NCBI GenBank assembly: GCA_947459455.1
Contig: CANHEC010000038.1
Location: 1-9,908, forward strand
Direction of reading: 5' to 3'
Origin: Chitinophagaceae bacterium
GTDB taxonomy: Bacteria; Bacteroidota; Bacteroidia; Chitinophagales; Chitinophagaceae
DNA: 9,908 nucleotides
Shown: in pieces, positions 1-6,859 of the stretch
How the letters are laid out: every line of letters begins with the position of its first letter
Numbering within the stretch: position 1 is the first letter of the stretch
Program-made: the position numbers and the translations under genes
The notes under the pieces: generated by a model
Database searches by the model: none
Told to the model about the DNA's origin: nothing
What the model saw: only the letters and a program-made list of their open reading frames with translations

Positions 1-12
1 AACGATTTTACC

Positions 13-537
13 ATGCTTCGCCACCTGCTCCTACCGCTGCTACTCAGCATCAGTTTTTGTAGCCAGGGCCAAACCAGCCCCGATGAAAACCTGCAGCGCC
101 TGGGCCTGACCCTGCCGCCCACCAGCGCCCCCATTGCCAACTATGTAAAATGGGTGCGTACCGGCAACCTGCTGTTTACCTCGGGGCATGGCCCCACCGA
201 TGCCAATGGCGTGACCACGAAGGGTAAGCTGGGGGCCGACCTGACGATAGAGCAAGGCTATGCCGCAGCCCGCCTGACCGGCCTGCAGCTGCTGGCCACC
301 CTGCGCCAGGCCCTGGGTGGCGATCTGACCAAGGTGAAACGCATCGTAAAAGTGTTGGGCCTGGTAAACTGTACCGATGGCTTTGGCGACCAGCCCAAGG
401 TGATGAATGGCTTTAGCGACCTGATGGTGGCCGTGTTTGGCGAAAAAGGCAAACATGCCCGCAGTGCAGTAGGTACCAATGCGCTGCCCAACGGCATGTG
501 CATAGAAATAGAAATGGTGGTGGAGATAGCTGAATAA
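13..537 (+). CDS. RidA/YjgF/UK114-family protein with an N-terminal export signal
   Basis: The protein has 174 residues. Family members with the conserved arginine typically hydrolyse reactive enamine/imine intermediates released by PLP enzymes. The catalytic arginine of E. coli RidA (R105) aligns with R150 in ARSAVG, and E165 in IEIE lies exactly 15 residues later, matching E120 of E. coli. The core spans about residues 35-172; family members are usually near 130 residues, and the excess is N-terminal. Residues 1-20 are a short basic start (MLRH), a leucine-rich core and then FCSQGQ, which looks like a Sec signal peptide. C16 is not in a good lipobox because the preceding residue is F. Export is therefore inferred, while most RidA proteins are cytosolic. 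The pattern ARSAVGTNALPNG differs from canonical RidA, so this is probably one of the divergent Rid subgroups and its activity is uncertain. Only 12 bases precede the start, so upstream control is not visible. Confidence 0.88.
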   Translation: MLRHLLLPLLLSISFCSQGQTSPDENLQRLGLTLPPTSAPIANYVKWVRTGNLLFTSGHGPTDANGVTTKGKLGADLTIEQGYAAARLTGLQLLATLRQALGGDLTKVKRIVKVLGLVNCTDGFGDQPKVMNGFSDLMVAVFGEKGKHARSAVGTNALPNGMCIEIEMVVEIAE

Positions 538-544
538 AGCGAAA

Positions 545-620
545 CAGCCGAAGGGCTGCCTGACCAACGACACTACCCCGCACCCCGCCACAGCGGGGGA
601 GGAGTAGTGCGGCGGGCAGG
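545..620 (+). terminator. Nested GC-rich stem-loop after the RidA-family gene; possible terminator without a T-tract
   Basis: Within the 209-base gene-free stretch 538-746, two structures follow the stop codon. The first is a small hairpin: CAGCC (545-549), loop GAAG, GGCTG (554-558). The second is larger: CACTAC (571-576) pairs with GTAGTG (604-609), and inside it CCCCGC (583-588) pairs with GCGGGG (593-598) around the loop CACA, with an internal loop between the two stems. CTGCC (556-560) can also pair with GGCAG (615-619), which would compete with the small hairpin. No run of T follows, so a classical intrinsic terminator is not supported; it could be a weak terminator, an mRNA-stabilising 3' end or a repeat-type palindrome. 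In the remainder (621-746) I see three CTGATG copies (629, 644, 657) and no convincing promoter. Confidence 0.45.
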
Positions 621-746
621 AACAACCGCTGATGGGTGCACAGCTGATGAGAGCCCCTGATGCTTATCCGCCTTGGCTGGCCGACGTGCTGCATGCAATG
701 CGGCTACACCGTACCTTACTGGCACCAACCTGAACAACCAACCTGT

Positions 747-2327
747 ATGCAACGAATAGTATGCCTGGCACTGGCTGCCTGCCTGCTAGCGGCGGTGGCT
801 GCACAGCCCATCGCCAAAGCACCCGAAGTAAAAGAGGGCAAGGGCCCCTATCCGCAACTGATTATCCGCGGTGTGACCGTGATTAATGGTACTGGTGCGC
901 CTCCGCAGGGTCCGATGGATATTGTGATTGAGGGCAACCGGCTGGTGCGCATCGCCTCGGTAGGCTACCCCGGCGTACCCATTGATAGCAACAACCGCCC
1001 ACGGCTGAAGCCCGGTGGGGTAGAGCTGGATGGCACCGGCCTGTATGCACTGCCCGGCCTGATAGACATGCATGGCCATATTGGCGGATCGGCGCAGGGT
1101 ACACCCGCTGAGTACGTGTTCAAGCTGTGGATGGCGCATGGCATTACTACCATCCGCGATCCATCGGCCGGCAATGGACTGGACTGGGTGCTGGAGCACA
1201 AGCGTAAAAGTGCCGCTAATACAATCACCGCTCCACGTATTTATGCTTACACAGCATTCGGGCAGGGTCATGCAGGGCCCATTACTACGGCTGAGCAGGC
1301 CCGTGCCTGGGTAAATGAAAATGCCCGCAAGGGTGCGGATGGCATCAAGTTTTTTGGTGCCAAGCCTGAGGTGATGGATGCAGCGCTTCGGGAGAACAAA
1401 CGCCTCGGCTTGCGATCGGCCTGCCACCACGCCCAGCTGGATGTGGCCCGCTGGAATGTGCTGCAATCGGCCCTTGCAGGCCTTACCAGCATGGAACATT
1501 GGTATGGGCTACCCGAAGCACTTTTTACCAAACAAACGGTGCAGCAGTACCCGCTGGACTATAACTACAACAACGAGCAAAACAGATTTGAAGAAGCGGG
1601 TAAACTGTGGGAGCAGGCTGCACCGCCCTACAGCGACCATTGGAACAAAGTGATGAATGAGTTGTTGTCGTTGGATTTCACGCTGGATCCAACGTTCAAC
1701 ATTTACGAAGCCAACCGCGACCTGCATAAAGCCCGCACAGCAGAGTGGCATGGTGTGTACACGCTGCCATCGTTGTGGAAATTCTTCGGCCCGAACCGCG
1801 TCAGCCACGGCTCGTACTGGTTTAGCTGGGGTACCGAGCAGGAAGTAGCATGGAAGAAAAACTATCAGCTGTGGATGGCTTTTGTGAATGAATACAAGAA
1901 CCGTGGTGGTCGCGTTACAGCAGGCTCCGATAACGGCTTTATTTACCAAACCTATGGTTTTGGCTACATCCGCGAACTGGAGCTGTTGCGAGAAGCGGGC
2001 TTTCATCCGCTCGAAGTGATACGCTCAGCTACGCTGTACGGAGCGCAGGCGCTGGGGGCTGATAAAGAAATCGGATCGCTGGAGGAAGGCAAGCTGGCCG
2101 ACCTGGTGCTGATAGATGCCAACCCGCTGAAAAACCTGCAGGTGCTATACGGCACCGGTGCCATAGAGCTGAACGAGCGAAACGAAGTAATACGCCGCGG
2201 TGGGGTGAAATACACCATCAAAGACGGCATTGTATACGATGCCCGCCAGCTACTGGCCGATGTAAAAAAGATAGTAGACGCCGCCAAGCAAAAGGAGGCC
2301 GCAGCCAAAGCAGCCGCCGGCCAATAA
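747..2327 (+). CDS. Exported metal-dependent amidohydrolase (imidazolonepropionase/prolidase-like)
   Basis: The protein has 526 residues and belongs to the amidohydrolase superfamily, whose members hydrolyse amide or ester bonds with a binuclear metal centre. The metal-ligand set looks complete: H109-G-H111 after LPGLIDM, K201 in GIKFF as the likely carboxylated bridging lysine, H228 in ACHHAQ, H251 in SMEH, and D395 in TAGSDNG. The C-terminal EEGKLADLVLIDANPL (about 446-461) is the usual beta-sandwich closing segment. The open frame extends upstream to 660, but I place the start at 747: MQRIVCLALAACLLAAVAA is a good signal peptide with likely cleavage near A19, whereas the 29 extra residues are cysteine-, tryptophan- and proline-rich and would bury it. 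The tail ends in an Ala/Lys-rich helix (about 505-526). Relatives include dipeptidases and imidazolonepropionase-like enzymes, but the substrate cannot be assigned. It converges on the DNA polymerase I gene with a 19-bp gap and no visible terminator. Confidence 0.9.
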   Translation: MQRIVCLALAACLLAAVAAQPIAKAPEVKEGKGPYPQLIIRGVTVINGTGAPPQGPMDIVIEGNRLVRIASVGYPGVPIDSNNRPRLKPGGVELDGTGLYALPGLIDMHGHIGGSAQGTPAEYVFKLWMAHGITTIRDPSAGNGLDWVLEHKRKSAANTITAPRIYAYTAFGQGHAGPITTAEQARAWVNENARKGADGIKFFGAKPEVMDAALRENKRLGLRSACHHAQLDVARWNVLQSALAGLTSMEHWYGLPEALFTKQTVQQYPLDYNYNNEQNRFEEAGKLWEQAAPPYSDHWNKVMNELLSLDFTLDPTFNIYEANRDLHKARTAEWHGVYTLPSLWKFFGPNRVSHGSYWFSWGTEQEVAWKKNYQLWMAFVNEYKNRGGRVTAGSDNGFIYQTYGFGYIRELELLREAGFHPLEVIRSATLYGAQALGADKEIGSLEEGKLADLVLIDANPLKNLQVLYGTGAIELNERNEVIRRGGVKYTIKDGIVYDARQLLADVKKIVDAAKQKEAAAKAAAGQ

Positions 2328-2346
2328 CCTGACGCCACGCTGCCAA

Positions 2347-5160
2347 CTAGTGGGCCTCCAGCCAGTTGCGCCCCATGCCTGCTTCGGCCTCTACAGGCAC
2401 ACCGTTGGGCAGCGGTAAAGCTGTGCGCATACAATCTACGATCAGGCTTTTCAGTGCTTCGGCCTCGCTTTGCAAGGCATCGAAGATCAATTCATCGTGC
2501 ACCTGCAGTATCATCTTGCTTTTAAAGCCCTGCTGCTGCATGGCAGCATGAATTTTGATCATCGCCAGCTTGATCATATCGGCCGCAGTGCCTTGTATGG
2601 GGCTGTTGATGGCGTTGCGTTCGGCAAAGCCACGCACCGTGAAATTGCTGGAATGAATATCACGCAGCCAGCGCTTGCGGCCCAGCAGGGTTTGTACATA
2701 GCCGTGCTCTTTGGCAAAGTTGACGGTATTGTCCATGTAGCGCTGAATGCCGGCAAACTCCCGCTTGTAATTGTCGATGATCTCTTTGGCCTCGCTGCGT
2801 GAAATACCCAGGTTATCGGCCAGGCCGAAAGCGCCCTGTCCATAAATGATGCCAAAGTTGACACTCTTGGCTTTGTAGCGTTGTTCCTTGGTTACCTCCT
2901 CTTCGGCTATGCCATATACTTTGGCTGCGGTGGCCGTGTGAATGTCTTTGCCATCGCGGAAGGCGGCGCACATGTTTTCATCGCCACTGATGGCCGCTAC
3001 AATGCGCAGTTCTATTTGCGAATAGTCGGCGCTGATGAGTACATGCTGATCATCACGGGGGATGAAGGCTTTGCGTATTTCACGCCCCCGATCGGTGCGA
3101 ACGGGTATGTTTTGCAGGTTGGGGTTATTGCTGCTGAGCCGTCCGGTAACCGCTACAGCCTGTGCGTACGTAGTGTGTACCCTGCCCGTTTTAGGGTTGA
3201 TAAGTTGGGGTAGCGCATCTACATAGGTACTCTTCAATTTGGTGAGTTCCCGAAAGGTGAGAATGTCTTCTACAATGTCATGTCCTTTGGCTGCTAGCTT
3301 CAGCAGTACATCTTCACCGGTTTGGTACTGGCCTGTTTTTGTTTTTTTGGCCGAGGGATCCAGTTGCAGTTTGTCGAACAACACCTCGCCCAGCTGCTTG
3401 GGCGAAGCAAGGTTGAACCGCACTCCCGCTCGTTCGTACACCCGCTTTTCGGCGGCTTGTGCATCCTGCTCCAGTGCTTTGCTATAGTCGTTCAAAAAGG
3501 CTTCGTCTATGCGTACGCCTTCAAACTCCATATCGGTCAGCACATTTACCAATGGGTTTTCGGCTTTGTTCAGCACTTCTTCTACTTGTCTGGTTTTTAC
3601 CAGCGGTGCCAGCTGCTGTTTCAGCTGCAGGGTAATGTCGGCATCTTCGGCAGCGTAGTCCTTCACTTTTTCAATGTCCACATCCCGCATATTGCCCTGG
3701 TCTTTGCCTTTTTTGCCAATGAGCTCCGTTATGCTCACGGGCTGATAGCCGAGGTACTGCGCTGCCAGCAAATCCATGCTGCGCCTGCCTTCGGGCTCGG
3801 CCACGTAGTGTGCCAGCATGGTATCGTACACGGGTCCTGCCAATGCCACCTGGTACCACTTCAGCACCAGCAGGTCGTATTTGATGTTTTGCCCGATCCA
3901 GGTGATGCCACTATGGCTGAACAGTGGTGCCAGCTGCTGCAGGATGCCCAGCGTAGCTGCCCGATCGGCCGGGCAGGGAATGTAGTATGCCTCGTGTGCT
4001 GTAAAGGCGAAACTCATGCCCACCAATTCAGCCCGGTTGGCATCAATGTTCGTCGTTTCGGTATCAAAGCAGATCTCCGATTGCTGCAGGGCCGTTTGTA
4101 CAAAGGCATCTATGTCGGCAGCAGTGCTCAGCAGGTGATAGGTATGTGGCGTGTTGTGAATGTTGTGGGCCGCTTCGACCACCTCGGGTTCTTCGCTGGC
4201 TTTGGCTGGCGCAGCTGGTGTGGCTACCGCATTGCCAAACAGATCTTGCTGCACGCCCTGCTGGGCCATGCCAGCCAGTGCATCAAAGCCTTCGCCCAGT
4301 ATGCGGCGCCCCAGTGTTTTAAACTCCAGTTCGGTAAACACCTCTTTCAATGCTTCGGTGTTCCACTCCGACAGCCGGTAGTCTTCTTCGTGAAACTGCA
4401 CCGGTACTTCGGTAATGATGGTGGCCAGTTTTTTACTCATGATGGCCAGCTCCCTGCCGTTGCGAATCTTTTCGCCGAGGGCGCCTTTTATGTTGTCGGC
4501 ATCGGCCAATACCGCTTCCATATTGCCATACTGCTTTAGCAATTTGGCAGCTGTTTTTTCGCCCACGCCGGGTATACCGGGAATATTGTCTACCGCATCG
4601 CCCATCATACCCAGCATATCTATTACCTGCCCCACATTTTCAATGTCCCACTTTTGGCAGATATCTGTAGCAGTAAGCACTTCCGGACCATTGCCGAACG
4701 CGGCTGGCTTGTAGATGAAAACACCCGGCTTTGTCAGCAACTGGCCATAGTCTTTGTCGGGTGTTACCATATACACTTCGTAGCCAAGGTCGGCAGCCTG
4801 CCAGGCCACGGTGCCAATGATATCATCGGCTTCGTAACCATCTACTTCTACCACGGGAATATTAAAGCCCTGAATGATGCGCTTGATATCGGGCAGGGCG
4901 GCCAGCAGGTCTTCCGGTGCTTCCTGGCGGTTGGCCTTGTAGTCGGTAAAGTCGGTATGCCGCTCGGTAGGCGCATGCGTATCAAAGCAAACGGCCAGGT
5001 GCGTGGGCTTTTCTTTATTGATGAGATCGAACAGCGTGGTGGTGAAGCCAAACTGTGCATTGGTATTGCGCCCGGTGCTGGTAATACGCGGATTGCGGAT
5101 GAGAGCGTAGTATGCCCGGTAAATGAGGGCCAATGCATCGAGCAGAAAAAGCTTTTTCAT
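2347..5160 (-). CDS. polA: DNA polymerase I with 5' nuclease and proofreading domains
   Basis: The 937-residue, full-length Pol I fills gaps in excision repair and matures Okazaki fragments. The 5' nuclease domain (about 1-290) has the acidic motifs VDGYEADD (106-113) and TPDKDYG (133-139) and the helix-hairpin-helix GIPGVGEKTA (195-204). The 3'-5' exonuclease (about 340-530) appears active: D366-T-E368, N425-x3-D429 and Y502-x3-D506 are all present. The polymerase domain (about 560-937) has motif A DYSQIELR (D712), motif B R761-x3-K765 through F769 to YG (773-774), and motif C VHDE (H888-D889-E890). Phenylalanine 769 is the usual O-helix residue of bacterial Pol I that excludes dideoxynucleotides. 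The frame is open to 5265, but the start at 5160 (MKKLFLLDALALIYR) is the conserved family N-terminus, and the 35 upstream residues would overlap the preceding gene. A low-complexity Ala/Pro/Glu linker (about 311-330) separates the two nuclease domains. The gene lies 94 bp after the uracil-DNA glycosylase gene. Confidence 0.97.
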   Translation of the reverse strand: MKKLFLLDALALIYRAYYALIRNPRITSTGRNTNAQFGFTTTLFDLINKEKPTHLAVCFDTHAPTERHTDFTDYKANRQEAPEDLLAALPDIKRIIQGFNIPVVEVDGYEADDIIGTVAWQAADLGYEVYMVTPDKDYGQLLTKPGVFIYKPAAFGNGPEVLTATDICQKWDIENVGQVIDMLGMMGDAVDNIPGIPGVGEKTAAKLLKQYGNMEAVLADADNIKGALGEKIRNGRELAIMSKKLATIITEVPVQFHEEDYRLSEWNTEALKEVFTELEFKTLGRRILGEGFDALAGMAQQGVQQDLFGNAVATPAAPAKASEEPEVVEAAHNIHNTPHTYHLLSTAADIDAFVQTALQQSEICFDTETTNIDANRAELVGMSFAFTAHEAYYIPCPADRAATLGILQQLAPLFSHSGITWIGQNIKYDLLVLKWYQVALAGPVYDTMLAHYVAEPEGRRSMDLLAAQYLGYQPVSITELIGKKGKDQGNMRDVDIEKVKDYAAEDADITLQLKQQLAPLVKTRQVEEVLNKAENPLVNVLTDMEFEGVRIDEAFLNDYSKALEQDAQAAEKRVYERAGVRFNLASPKQLGEVLFDKLQLDPSAKKTKTGQYQTGEDVLLKLAAKGHDIVEDILTFRELTKLKSTYVDALPQLINPKTGRVHTTYAQAVAVTGRLSSNNPNLQNIPVRTDRGREIRKAFIPRDDQHVLISADYSQIELRIVAAISGDENMCAAFRDGKDIHTATAAKVYGIAEEEVTKEQRYKAKSVNFGIIYGQGAFGLADNLGISRSEAKEIIDNYKREFAGIQRYMDNTVNFAKEHGYVQTLLGRKRWLRDIHSSNFTVRGFAERNAINSPIQGTAADMIKLAMIKIHAAMQQQGFKSKMILQVHDELIFDALQSEAEALKSLIVDCMRTALPLPNGVPVEAEAGMGRNWLEAH

Positions 5161-5215
5161 GAGAGTATAATGAGCAAGCAGCCAGTGGTACCAGCCGCCA
5201 CGTAAAGAAGGGCGA

Positions 5216-5248
5216 TAAAAGTAAATCGAAACCGGCCGAATGCGCAAA
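5216..5248 (-). promoter_or_regulatory. Candidate Bacteroidota-type promoter for polA
   Basis: Read on the minus strand, TTTG (5248-5245) is followed after 21 bases by TACTTTTA (5223-5216). This fits the Bacteroidota primary sigma factor pattern, TTTG near -33 and TAnnTTTG near -7, with one mismatch in the -7 box. It sits in the 94-bp gap before polA and would give a leader of roughly 50 bases. Such short degenerate elements occur by chance, so this is only a candidate; transcription from the upstream genes could also serve polA. Confidence 0.4.
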
Positions 5249-5254
5249 CAGAAC

Positions 5255-5947
5255 TTACACAGCAACGGTGCCGGTGCCGTAGCGGCCCAGTGCCTCTATG
5301 TACTGCTGAATGTACTCATCCATATGGCGCCGCTTGTACTGCATTATGAACCGTGGATGGGGTAGTGGCTCGAGGTGCTCAAACCAGCCATGTGCATCAT
5401 TCAGCGCCTGCAGGTATTGCCAGTTTTTGCCTTCGCCTATACAAAAGCACACGGACCGGCGAATCGGCCATTGCAATTGCTGCTGCATGCAATCAATAGC
5501 AAAAGGGCGAATGGCTGCCGCCAGGGCACGATCGTCGTAGTAATTGATGTTTTTGCCCTGCCGCACAAAGCCCAGCGGGCTCACTGAGGTGAAATAACAC
5601 TGCTTGTAAAACGCCGCCACGCCGCCAAAAGCCTCCATCATTTCGTACATAAAAATGCTGCTCAGCTCAGGCTTACGTGGCCAGGGATTGGTAATGCCGC
5701 AGGCATCTTTCAACCGGATAGGATCGGTAAAGGGCAGCCCGGTAACACCACCGCCGTATCGACCGGGATTGATGCCCACCAATATCAGGCGTGGCGCACT
5801 ATCGGCATAGTAGCGTTGGTAAAATGCTTCCATACCATGCCACACCTCTTTATCTTGAAAGGGATATAATACTTCGGCCAGCCCAGCTATGGCGGGTGGC
5901 TTCAGCTGCTTGTAAAAGCTGAGTATCGCTTTGCTCCACTGCATCAT
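5255..5947 (-). CDS. SMUG2-like uracil-DNA glycosylase (UDG superfamily)
   Basis: The protein has 230 residues and looks like a single-strand-selective monofunctional (SMUG) type uracil-DNA glycosylase, which excises uracil and related bases from DNA to start base excision repair. Motif 1 is GINPGRYGGGVTGLPF (58-73), matching the SMUG GMNPGP pattern with N60 in the position of the catalytic asparagine. The segment YFTSVSPLGF (118-127) corresponds to the central strand and PL loop. Motif 2 is PLPHPRF (194-200), with H197 as the likely conserved histidine and R199 where SMUG1 has a serine. No signal peptide is present, as expected for a cytosolic repair enzyme. Its first ATG overlaps the stop of the preceding serine hydrolase by four bases; a second ATG follows at once, so either methionine could start. 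The next gene downstream is DNA polymerase I, a partner in the same repair route. The exact subfamily and base specificity are inferred. Confidence 0.85.
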   Translation of the reverse strand: MMQWSKAILSFYKQLKPPAIAGLAEVLYPFQDKEVWHGMEAFYQRYYADSAPRLILVGINPGRYGGGVTGLPFTDPIRLKDACGITNPWPRKPELSSIFMYEMMEAFGGVAAFYKQCYFTSVSPLGFVRQGKNINYYDDRALAAAIRPFAIDCMQQQLQWPIRRSVCFCIGEGKNWQYLQALNDAHGWFEHLEPLPHPRFIMQYKRRHMDEYIQQYIEALGRYGTGTVAV

Positions 5948-6819
5948 CGGCCGCTAAAATAGTTCCACACCAATTGGCTGATGCGCCGGGTTAGTACCCA
6001 CGCTTCATTGTCAGGTGTCCAGCTTTTGTCGGTATTGTTTTTGGTAAACACAGCCAGGATATAGGGACGCTTTCCGGCATTTACATACATCACTTCGCTG
6101 CGGCTGGCATCCACCGCTCCATTTTTGCTGGCCACAAATACGCCCGCCGGAATGGCACTTAAGCCTTCCTCATCCCAATAGTTGCGACCCAATATTTTCA
6201 GCATGCGTTCGCTGCTATGGTTGCTCAGCAACTGTCGTTTCACCAATGTTTCCCACAGGCGCACCATATCGGCCGGTGTGGTTTGGCCCCAGCCATACTG
6301 GCGGCGGGCTTCTTCGCGGCCGGGTGTACGGCTGTTTACAAACGTGGCAGTACAGCCCTGCTGCCGTAGCAGTTCATTGATGCGGCTGCCACCACCCGCC
6401 AGTGCCTGCAGCCACAGCGATGCGCTGTTGTCGCTGGTGGTACACATCAGCATCATCAGCTTGCTCAGTTCAATCGACTCGCCGCTTTTAAATGATCCCA
6501 GAATGTCTTCACCGGGATAGAGCAGCGAATCTTTGTACAGCAGACGCTGGTGGTATTGCAGTTCGTTCTTTTCCAGCTTGTCCATGATGCCCAGCAGAAT
6601 GGGCACTTTTACAATACTGGCAGTGGGAAACACCGTATCGGCCTGATAGCTGGCTACGCGGCCACTGCGCAGGTCTTTTACGTAAAAACCAATGCTGCCA
6701 CCAAAGCCTTGGCAAAGTGCAAGCAGCTTTTGCTGCAACACCGCATCGGTGCGCTGCGCCAACGAGAGCTGGCAGATGGCTACCAGCAGCCATGTCCACA
6801 ACAATCTTTTACCACGCAT
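5944..6819 (-). CDS. Exported class A beta-lactamase-like serine hydrolase with atypical active-site motifs
   Basis: The protein has 291 residues of the class A beta-lactamase/D-Ala-D-Ala-peptidase fold. Residues 1-21 (basic start, LLWTWLLVAICQLSLA) form a signal peptide with cleavage near A21, so it acts in the periplasm. The serine motif S68-I-V-K71 and the S129-D-N131 motif are both present at class A spacing. The third box is K232-N-G234 rather than KTG or KSG, although its distance from K71 (161 residues) equals that in class A enzymes. The omega-loop region RTPGREEARRQYGWG (164-178) has no ExxLN motif; E169 and E170 lie about five residues later than the general-base glutamate should. 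It may therefore be a beta-lactamase-related serine hydrolase with another substrate, not a proven resistance enzyme. The frame is open to 6930, but the upstream 37 residues overlap the phosphofructokinase gene and precede the signal peptide, so the start is 6819. The stop overlaps the glycosylase start (ATGA). Confidence 0.87.
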   Translation of the reverse strand: MRGKRLLWTWLLVAICQLSLAQRTDAVLQQKLLALCQGFGGSIGFYVKDLRSGRVASYQADTVFPTASIVKVPILLGIMDKLEKNELQYHQRLLYKDSLLYPGEDILGSFKSGESIELSKLMMLMCTTSDNSASLWLQALAGGGSRINELLRQQGCTATFVNSRTPGREEARRQYGWGQTTPADMVRLWETLVKRQLLSNHSSERMLKILGRNYWDEEGLSAIPAGVFVASKNGAVDASRSEVMYVNAGKRPYILAVFTKNNTDKSWTPDNEAWVLTRRISQLVWNYFSGR

Positions 6820-6835
6820 AACAAGCAAGCCGTTT

Positions 6836-6848
6836 GGCTGCAAAATAA
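6836..6848 (-). promoter_or_regulatory. TTATTTTGCAGCC element upstream of the serine hydrolase
   Basis: Minus-strand TTATTTTGCAGCC lies in the 40-bp gap between pfkB and the serine hydrolase gene, 16 bases before the start codon. It differs by one base from the element immediately upstream of the DsbA-like gene (9548-9560) and resembles the one before pfkB. It includes TTTG as in a Bacteroidota -7 box, but the conserved A of TAnnTTTG is T and I find no -33 TTTG at suitable spacing. It could be a weak promoter element or coincidence. Confidence 0.25.
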
Positions 6849-6859
6849 GGGAGCTGGCG

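Noticed and set aside
40..591. A 183-codon minus-strand open frame opposite the RidA-family gene.
   Set aside because: Its translation is Gly/Gln/His-rich with no domain, and the plus-strand protein has conserved catalytic residues at exact family spacing.
629..662. Three CTGATG copies upstream of the amidohydrolase as a possible operator.
   Set aside because: Spacing is irregular (15 and 13 bases) and six-base repeats are readily found by chance; no flanking symmetry supports binding sites.
786..1499. A 237-codon minus-strand open frame opposite the amidohydrolase.
   Set aside because: It is antisense to the complete HxH metal-binding region of a clear enzyme and shows no motif of its own.
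2328..2346. Possible bidirectional terminator between the convergent amidohydrolase and polA genes.
   Set aside because: The 19-bp gap has no inverted repeat with a T-tract that I can see, so no terminator is called.
3322..4539. A 405-codon open frame on the plus strand inside polA.
   Set aside because: It is fully antisense to the polymerase domains, its translation is rich in Cys, His and Phe with no recognisable domain, and Pol I motifs on the other strand are unambiguous. It is a shadow frame.
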